From the NCBI GenBank assembly GCA_005885555.1, contig VAWN01000093.1, forward strand, positions 1 to 35,720: a stretch of 35,720 bases of DNA, read 5' to 3'. Shown here in pieces: positions 30,745 to 35,720 of the stretch. How positions within the stretch are numbered: the first letter of the stretch is position 1; each line of letters opens with the position of its first letter. This stretch comes from Actinomycetota bacterium (GTDB taxonomy: Bacteria; Actinomycetota; Actinomycetes; Mycobacteriales; Micromonosporaceae). Made by a program: the position numbers and the translations under genes. The notes beneath the pieces were generated by a model that saw only the letters and a list, made by a program, of their open reading frames with translations, did not search any database and was not told the DNA's origin.

Positions 30745-31288
30745 CGGGCGCGGCCGGGTCAGATGCTGGAGGATCAGCCACGGGTAGTCGTCGGACGCGA
30801 AGATGACCGGGCGGTCGGTGGTGAAGATTGCGTCGAACCCGGGGCGTGGCAACCGGCCGGCGATCTGGCGGTTGGACAGTCCTTGGCCGACGAGTCCGGC
30901 CGCCTCCCGCCCGCGCCGGGTCAGAGGCGTGGCGGGTGCGGCCGGCGGCCTGGTGGCCGGTGGCCGGCCCCGGTCAGTCGGGCCGCGCGTACCGGGTCAC
31001 CGGCGCTGGTGGCGGTCATGCCGAGAACCTCCAGGGTCTGGCAGATACCGACGGTGTTGCCGAGCCCGAGCTGCAGTGGGAGCGCCTCGCGCAGGTACCC
31101 GTCCGCCTGCACGCGGTCGCGATCTGGGTGGCCAACCGGGTCTTGCCCGTTCCACCGACGCCGGTGAGCGTGACCAGGCGCGCAGTAGACAGCAGCCGCT
31201 TCACCTCTACCATCGCTGCGCGCCGGTCGACGAAGCTGGTCAACTCCGCGGCGAGTTGGCCTTTCTGCGCTCGGGTGCGGCCAGCCAT
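30745..31288 (-). pseudogene. Mosaic relic: LuxR-type ATPase regulator joined to a phosphoketolase fragment
   Basis: Reading leftwards on the minus strand, four pieces occur in order. (1) 31288 to about 31130: MAGRT..., LAAELTSFVDRRAAMVEV and the P-loop LTGVGGTGKTRLATQIA, the beginning of predicted-ATPase LuxR regulators. (2) 31112 to about 30975: YLREALPLQLGLGNTVGICQ and TSAGDPVRAARLTGA, the end of the repeat region of such proteins. (3) 30924 to 30850: LTRRGREAAGLVGQGLSNRQ then IAGRL, the LuxR helix-turn-helix. (4) Continuing in frame to 30745: GFDAIFTTDRPVIFAS then YPWLI, resembling the C-terminal region of phosphoketolases. Hundreds of codons are missing between pieces 1 and 2, and the frame changes between 2 and 3. 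It is a product of deletions; no intact gene remains. Confidence 0.65.
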
Positions 31289-31374
31289 GTGCCCACCCGC
31301 TTCCACGACAAGCCCCGGATAGAACCGCCTCCTACGTCAGGTATCCAACCAGGACCTGAGTGACTGCTACGCCG

Positions 31375-31830
31375 TCACCCGCTGCGGGTACGGACGAACT
31401 TCCAGGTGATCCCATTGACCACGCCGAGGCTCAGCGGAGCCAGGCGCTGGAACGCTCGCTGGCTGAGGTCAATGTGCTTGGCGTCGCACGACGGGCACTT
31501 GTCCTTGACCGGGACCGTGATCGTGTGTCCCTTGTAGGTCACCTGTACGGATATCCCCCGGCACAGCGGGTCATTGTTCGGGTTGGCGGTTGTCCACCAT
31601 GTGTGCGAGACCGCGACCAGCATCTGGGTGGACGCGTTGATGGCCGTCCCGCAGGCGCCGAAGCCGATGTCGTTGTAGAACGTCATGCTTCCGGTCATCC
31701 GGTGCCCGACCGGGATCGCCCGGGTCGCGGCATCGGCTGACGGTCCGGTCACTACGACGACGGCGCTCAGCGCGCCGGCCAAGGCGACCGTCGCGCACCA
31801 GAGCGCGGTACGAAGCCGGATGCGTCGCAT
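31375..31830 (-). CDS. Secreted papain-inhibitor-like (SPI) double-psi barrel protein
   Basis: 151 residues from ATG 31830 (or the adjacent ATG 31833), behind GGAGGG. A Sec signal peptide is clear (RLRTALWCATVALAGALSAV, cleavage probably after ADA). The mature part closely follows the Streptomyces mobaraensis papain inhibitor: IPVGHRMTGSMTFYNDIGFG, VAVSHTWWTTANPNNDPLC, ITVPVKDKCPSC, HIDLS and GVVNGITWKF. Four cysteines, for two disulfides, are conserved. It is an exported small barrel that inhibits cysteine proteases in the studied member. It lies between two relics, is intact and well spaced, and is probably unrelated to the polyketide. Confidence 0.88.
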   Translation of the reverse strand: MRRIRLRTALWCATVALAGALSAVVVVTGPSADAATRAIPVGHRMTGSMTFYNDIGFGACGTAINASTQMLVAVSHTWWTTANPNNDPLCRGISVQVTYKGHTITVPVKDKCPSCDAKHIDLSQRAFQRLAPLSLGVVNGITWKFVRTRSG

Positions 31831-31895
31831 CATTACCCTCCTACCACTGATCGAGGCTGAATCGAACTCTGCGGACCCGCGCGCCTGCTCCGCGC

Positions 31896-32263
31896 TCAGC
31901 CGCCGTACCCCGCGGAGATCTTCGAGAATTCGTATGGCTTCTGCTTGATGTTGGTGCACTGGTACAGCGGGCCCATGCGGGCGTTTCGGTCTTGGATGTT
32001 TTCCCGGAACGAGAGCATGCCGAGGTGATTGGTCCTGGCGAAGACGACCAGCTTCTGTGCGGCCTTCTCGCCACGCCGTTCTGGCGCGCCGACGATGCCG
32101 CTGGCGCCGCCGAAGGAGATCTTCACAGCGCCGGGGTGGGGAACGCGCCCATGTCCACGTACGGCGCGACCCGCGGCATCACCGCCGCGCCCGCCTGAAC
32201 AGCGATCGTGCCCGCGATGAGTACCGAAACAGCCGCAAGGGCGGCCGAGCGCCTGCCACTCAT
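31896..32263 (-). pseudogene. GH18 chitinase relic with a large internal deletion
   Basis: Two frames in sequence. From ATG 32263 (GGAGTCAAC site): a 46-residue ORF with a signal peptide (AALAAVSVLIAGTIAV) followed by APYVDMGAFPTPAL and a stop at 32123-32125; PYVDM-x-x-x-PTPDL is how secreted family-18 chitinases of actinomycetes begin. Then from GTG 32126 to 31896: KISFGGASG, which recalls the (I/V)SFGG strand of the barrel, then directly the C-terminal end AAQKLVVFARTNHLGMLSF and QCTNIKQKPYEFSKISAGYGG-like residues. The catalytic DxxDxDxE segment and most of the barrel are missing, so the protein is dead. Confidence 0.7.
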
Positions 32264-32405
32264 GTTGACTCCGATCTATTCGATGGGACGGTAGGCGTCA
32301 TCATGATGTTCGGGCATGGGTAATCCGCGCAACCCTTCATCGGGTCGCACCGCGGGTACCGCATAAGGAGTGTTGACGCGACAGCGGAGGCCGGGCAGCG
32401 CCCGC

Positions 32406-33371
32406 TCAATTGGCGTGTAGTTCCGCCAAGCGGGTCGTGGTCGGCCAGCGCACCTGATGCGCCCAGCGCAGCCGCTCGAACAACCAGATCAGGCGAGCGG
32501 TCGGGTCGATCTGGCCGGGCAGCACGCCATGCCGGGCGCACGTCGGGTCGGCGTGGTGCGAGTTGCGCCAGCTTTCCCCGAGCGACGGTAGGGCCAGGGC
32601 CCAGACATTGGTGGCCAGGTCGCGGCTGCTGAACGGCCGCTCACCGACGACGTGGCAGATCGAGTTGACCGACCAGGTCACGTGGTGGAGCACGGTCATG
32701 CGGACGATCCCGGCCCAGAACAGCGCGGTCAGCGCGCCGGTCCAGGTGTGCGTCACCGCGCCGCCGACCAGTGCGGGGACCAGCAGCGAGGCGGCGGCGA
32801 GTGGCCCGAACCACCGGCCGATGACCCGCATGTCGCGGTCGGCCAGGAGGTCCGGGGCGAACCGCGCCCGGTTGCTCAGCTCTCGCCGAAGCATCCAGCC
32901 CAGGTGGGCGTAGAGCAGGCCCTTGAACACGGCCAGCGGGCTGGTGCCGTACCGCCATGGTGAATGCGGATCACCTTCCCGGTCGGCGAAGGCGTGGTGG
33001 CGGCGGTGGTTGGCGACCCACTGGATGGGTGATCCCTCGATGCCGAGCGACCCGGCGACGGATAGTGCGATCCGCAGCCCGCGTATGCCCTTGAACGAGC
33101 GGTGAGTGAACAGCCGGTGATATCCGGCGGTCAGGCCGAAGCCGCTGACCAGATACGCGACGATCGCCATCGTCGCATCCAGCACCGACAACCCCTGGCC
33201 CCAGGCGACGGGTACCGCCACGACGAGAACGACGAACGGACCGATCACGAACACCCACATGGTGACCAGCCCGGCCCAGGTACGGGGCGCATCCCACAAC
33301 GGCCGAGGGCCAGGACGGGGAGCTTTGTTGATACACAAGTCCCCGACCGGGTCGGGACCGGTTGCTTCCAT
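32406..33371 (-). CDS. Membrane acyl-CoA/fatty acid desaturase
   Basis: 321 residues with four hydrophobic helices and the three histidine boxes of delta-9 acyl desaturases: HRLFTH (about 85), HRRHH (about 122) and NSHHADP (about 270). The boxes hold a di-iron centre that inserts a cis double bond into an acyl chain at the membrane, with electrons from a partner not encoded here. ATG 33371 follows AGGAACAGC. It stands alone on the minus strand, divergent from the MbtH/NRPS genes across a 670-bp region. Membrane lipid adaptation is the default role; tailoring of an acyl chain for the neighbouring NRPS is only a possibility. Confidence 0.9.
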   Translation of the reverse strand: MEATGPDPVGDLCINKAPRPGPRPLWDAPRTWAGLVTMWVFVIGPFVVLVVAVPVAWGQGLSVLDATMAIVAYLVSGFGLTAGYHRLFTHRSFKGIRGLRIALSVAGSLGIEGSPIQWVANHRRHHAFADREGDPHSPWRYGTSPLAVFKGLLYAHLGWMLRRELSNRARFAPDLLADRDMRVIGRWFGPLAAASLLVPALVGGAVTHTWTGALTALFWAGIVRMTVLHHVTWSVNSICHVVGERPFSSRDLATNVWALALPSLGESWRNSHHADPTCARHGVLPGQIDPTARLIWLFERLRWAHQVRWPTTTRLAELHAN

Positions 33372-34041
33372 GCTGTTCCTGCCTAGTCGGACGGTGCTGT
33401 GCGCCCACCGGTATCGAAGGCGCGGCGGGTGACCGGCCGGTTACCTGGGCTGCGCGAGTGCGGGAAGTTGCCGTGTACGTGTTAGCAGCCGGCCAGGCAC
33501 GACAACCATGCGGACGTGTGGCCGTACCACGGCCGAACGCTTCGATCGCAGCCCGCTCGACGAATGGGCGCCTACCAACGCGAAGCACCCGGTGGGCGAT
33601 TGGCGATGCCCGGCTGGCGGAGATCAACGAGGTCGCGGCCAGCAGTCCAATCAGGACAATCTGCCTGTCGGGAACCTGATCGTTAACGCCTTGTGGGCCT
33701 TTGCAGGCCCCTGCTACAGTCCTCCCCGGACTGAACGGGGGAGGTTTAGTGAGTCATCTGCGACCAAAACATCGCCTTTGTTGCGTCGATTTTCAAACAA
33801 TTCTTTGGGCTTCGTTCAGGCCGTGAAGGCTCTTTGGGCCGGGTATAGGGGCTCGGTTCAACAAGAGCACCCTGCCGCCTTCGGTCCCGTCTCGCTTCGT
33901 CGCAGAATATCAGGTGAGGCCGCGGCCGTGAGCTCCGAAGGCCGCCTGGCAATTCTGAAATGTCAGGGGCGCGGCGAGCCGAGCTTCCGCGGCCCGAGCG
34001 CGACTTGAATGTCCAGTTAACGCGGGGTGAGGTTGAGATCG
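33372..34041. promoter_or_regulatory. Long AT-richer leader before the MbtH-NRPS operon
   Basis: 670 bp with no convincing gene; a 100-codon minus-strand frame (33746-34048) lacks a ribosome site and protein-like composition. From about 33650 the base composition is clearly less GC-rich than the window, with AT patches (TTTTCAAACAATTCTTTGG near 33790). Two adjacent hairpins lie at 33695-33744. The region must contain the divergent desaturase and NRPS promoters and could be a regulated leader. Confidence 0.5.
33695..33744 (+). repeat. Two adjacent hairpins in the NRPS leader
   Basis: Hairpin 1: GGGCCT (33695-33700) pairs with AGGCCC (33705-33710), loop TTGC. Hairpin 2: CCTCCCC (33721-33727) pairs with GGGGAGG (33738-33744), 10-nt loop, followed by TTTAG. 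No plus-strand gene ends upstream, so an ordinary terminator has nothing to stop; an attenuator for the NRPS transcript or an old IS200/IS605-like end are alternatives. Confidence 0.5.
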
Positions 34042-34257
34042 GTGTCAAATCCGTTTGACGATGTGGACGGTCGATTCTTTGTGGTCGTCAATGACGAGGG
34101 GCAGCATTCCCTCTGGCCGGATTTCGCCGTCGTCCCCGCCGGGTGGACCGTTGTGCACGGCGCCGACACCCGCTCCGGGTGCCTGGATTACGTGAACGTC
34201 AACTGGACAGACATGCGGCCCAGGAGCCTCGTCGCGCACCTGGACGGCACCCGATGA
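34042..34257 (+). CDS. MbtH-family NRPS partner protein
   Basis: 71 residues, the full MbtH signature: [20 protein letters not shown], then [14 protein letters not shown] and WTDMRPRSL, with the three Trp residues in place. MbtH proteins bind and activate adenylation domains of NRPSs. GTG 34042 was chosen because VSNPFDD is the usual beginning; the site upstream is weak (GAGGTTGAG). The stop overlaps the NRPS start (ATGA at 34254-34257), so the pair is translationally coupled. Confidence 0.95.
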   Translation: MSNPFDDVDGRFFVVVNDEGQHSLWPDFAVVPAGWTVVHGADTRSGCLDYVNVNWTDMRPRSLVAHLDGTR

Positions 34258-35720
34258 CCGCGGAACTCAACCCGCCGGCCCAGCGGCTGGGCGGCGTACC
34301 GGCGAAGCGCCTGACCACGACGGACCGGATGGCGGCGATGTCGCCGGTCAAGCAGGCCCTTCTGGCGAAGCGGCTGGCCCGCGGCAAGGCCGACGGCGGT
34401 GACGCGATCGTGCCGGTTCCCCGCGACGGCGAGCTGCCGCTCTCCGCCGCACAGCGCCGGCTCTGGTTCATGGACCAGCTCGACCCGGGCAGCTTCGTCT
34501 TCAACGTGCCCACCGCCCTGCGGCTGACCGGCTCGCTCGACGTTGCCCGGCTCGCCGGAGCGGTCCGACGGCTGATCGCCCGGCACGAGGCTCTGCGCAC
34601 CGTCTTCCCCGCGGTCGGCGGTGCGCCGGTGCAGCGCATCCTGCCTGATGTGGCGGTGGAGCTGACGCCGGTACCGGTGGCCGCCGACCAGCTGGGCGGG
34701 GCGCTGGCGGCCGAGTCGCAGCGGCCCTTCGCGCTCGCGGAGGGTCCGCTCGTGCGGGCGAAGCTGTTCCGCTGGGCGGATGACGATCATGTCTTGTTGC
34801 TGACGATCCACCACAGCGTCTGCGACGGCTGGTCGATGAGCACCCTGATCGACGAGCTGCTCGACTTCTACCGCATGGCTGGCACGGGCGTCGAGCCGGC
34901 GCCGCTCACCCTGCAGTACGCGGACTTCGCCGCCTGGGAGGCCCGCCCTGACCGCGCGGCGGAGCTCGCGGCCGATGTGGACTACTGGCGTGCGAACCTG
35001 AGCGGCGCGCAGCCGGTGATCGAGCTGCCGTTCGACCGGCCGCGGCCGGCCCGGCAGACCTTCCGCGGCGAGCGGCACCGGTTCCAGCTGCCGGCCCGCA
35101 TCTGGCCGGCGGTCCGCACCATCGCCCGGGCCGAGCGGGCCACCCCGTTCATGGTCCTGCTCGCCGGGTTCGCCGCGCTGCTGAGCCGGTACTCCGGGCA
35201 GAACGAGGTTTCGGTCATCACGCCGGTCGCCAACCGGCCCCGGGTCGAACTGGAGTCGATGGTCGGCTTCTTCGTCAACTCGGTGGTCCTGCGGCTGGAC
35301 ACCTCCGGTTCGCCCACCTTCCGAGAGCTGATCGGCCGGGTCCGGGAGGTGGCGCAGTCGGGCATGACCCACGGCGGGGCGCCGTTCGACCAGGTGGTCG
35401 AGGCGGTCGACCCGGAGCGCAGCCTCAGCCACACCCCGCTCGCCCAGGTGATGTTCGCCCTGGTCGTGGACCCGGCGCTGACCGTCGAGCTGGACGGCCT
35501 GCGGGTCACCGCGATCGACCACCACCCACCGATCTCGAAGTACGACCTCACCCTCGAACTGTGGCCGGGCGAGGACGACTCGCTGCACGGCATCATCGAG
35601 TACTCGACCGACCTGTTCGATCTGGCGACCGTCGAGCGTACGGTCGCCAGCCTGGGCCGGTTGCTCATCCAGCTGACCGCCGCGCCCGGGGTCCCGGTCG
35701 GCGCGGCCGCTCTGCTCTCC
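34254..35720 (+). CDS. Nonribosomal peptide synthetase, N-terminal condensation domain (partial)
   Basis: 489 codons visible, running off the right edge. An N-terminal stretch with [17 protein letters not shown] (typical lead-in to C domains) is followed by a condensation domain: [20 protein letters not shown] (C1, about 63), HEALRTVF (C2), catalytic HHSVCDGWS (C3, His187/Asp191 region), [10 protein letters not shown] (C4), [11 protein letters not shown] (C6) and, near the end, [11 protein letters not shown]. The catalytic residues are intact. A synthetase that begins with a C domain either receives a chain from another protein or is a starter condensation domain loading an acyl group; the sequence does not decide it here. 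Codons are less rich in GTAC than in the polyketide genes. Confidence 0.93.
   Translation, partial: MTAELNPPAQRLGGVPAKRLTTTDRMAAMSPVKQALLAKRLARGKADGGDAIVPVPRDGELPLSAAQRRLWFMDQLDPGSFVFNVPTALRLTGSLDVARLAGAVRRLIARHEALRTVFPAVGGAPVQRILPDVAVELTPVPVAADQLGGALAAESQRPFALAEGPLVRAKLFRWADDDHVLLLTIHHSVCDGWSMSTLIDELLDFYRMAGTGVEPAPLTLQYADFAAWEARPDRAAELAADVDYWRANLSGAQPVIELPFDRPRPARQTFRGERHRFQLPARIWPAVRTIARAERATPFMVLLAGFAALLSRYSGQNEVSVITPVANRPRVELESMVGFFVNSVVLRLDTSGSPTFRELIGRVREVAQSGMTHGGAPFDQVVEAVDPERSLSHTPLAQVMFALVVDPALTVELDGLRVTAIDHHPPISKYDLTLELWPGEDDSLHGIIEYSTDLFDLATVERTVASLGRLLIQLTAAPGVPVGAAALLS

Noticed and set aside
33746-34048. 100-codon minus-strand frame in the NRPS leader
   Set aside because: No Shine-Dalgarno, overlaps the MbtH start, composition not protein-like.
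1-35720. CRISPR arrays, tRNA and rRNA genes, complete insertion sequences
   Set aside because: I looked for regularly spaced repeats, cloverleaf-type segments, rRNA-like stretches and intact transposase frames and found none. The CCTGA and CTGAC arrays are too short and too tightly phased to be CRISPR.

Overview
High-GC actinomycete DNA. GC-rich codons, GTG and TTG starts with strong GGAGG-type sites, trehalose and universal-stress genes, and F420-type proteins fit the Micromonosporales/Streptomycetales range, but the sequence does not fix the genus. The core, about 6.2-26.8 kb, is a type II polyketide cluster of the angucycline class. An NRPS locus begins at the right edge. Both flanks are rich in decayed gene fragments.

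Left flank (1-6.1 kb): a minus-strand stress group (Acg-like nitroreductase, universal stress protein, small ORFs), a GT4 trehalose-synthase-like gene, a free-standing 2-oxoacid-dehydrogenase-type acyltransferase, a small membrane protein and a cupin. Short relics of an ABC ATPase, a universal stress protein and an MFS transporter lie among them.

Core cluster: one operon-like block (7.0-19.4 kb, gaps of 42 bp or less) follows the classical angucycline order E-F-A-B-C-D-L-M: PgaE-like hydroxylase, TcmI/JadI-like cyclase, KS-alpha, KS-beta, ACP, C-9 ketoreductase, aromatase/cyclase, PgaM-like oxygenase and reductase. It departs from that order in two ways. A complete three-gene acetyl-CoA carboxylase (AccDA fusion, BCCP, biotin carboxylase) sits between ACP and ketoreductase, and the PgaM oxygenase and reductase are separate overlapping genes. 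Convergent to it is the most unusual gene, an OmpR-type response regulator with an antibiotic-biosynthesis-monooxygenase (ABM) domain fused to its C-terminus, Glu in place of the phosphoacceptor Asp, and a TTA codon. A free-standing paralogue of that ABM domain lies at the other end of the block (6.2-6.6 kb). To the right are a cation/proton antiporter and flavin reductase (20.8-22.6 kb), then a tailoring operon (22.8-26.8 kb): flavin-dependent halogenase, second PgaE-like hydroxylase and a two-domain ABM protein resembling the AlpJ/JadG/GilOII ring-cleaving oxygenases. The operon is preceded by four CCTGA repeats at 10-11 bp spacing. I infer a chlorinated, possibly B-ring-rearranged angucycline. 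No sugar or glycosyltransferase genes are visible.

Right flank (26.8-35.7 kb): HxlR regulator with a palindromic site, MFS exporter, PPOX/F420-type protein, a BBE-like oxidase carrying three compensating frame lesions, a mosaic LuxR-ATPase/phosphoketolase relic, a secreted papain-inhibitor-like protein, a chitinase relic, a desaturase, a long AT-richer leader, then MbtH and the first condensation domain of an NRPS that runs off the window.
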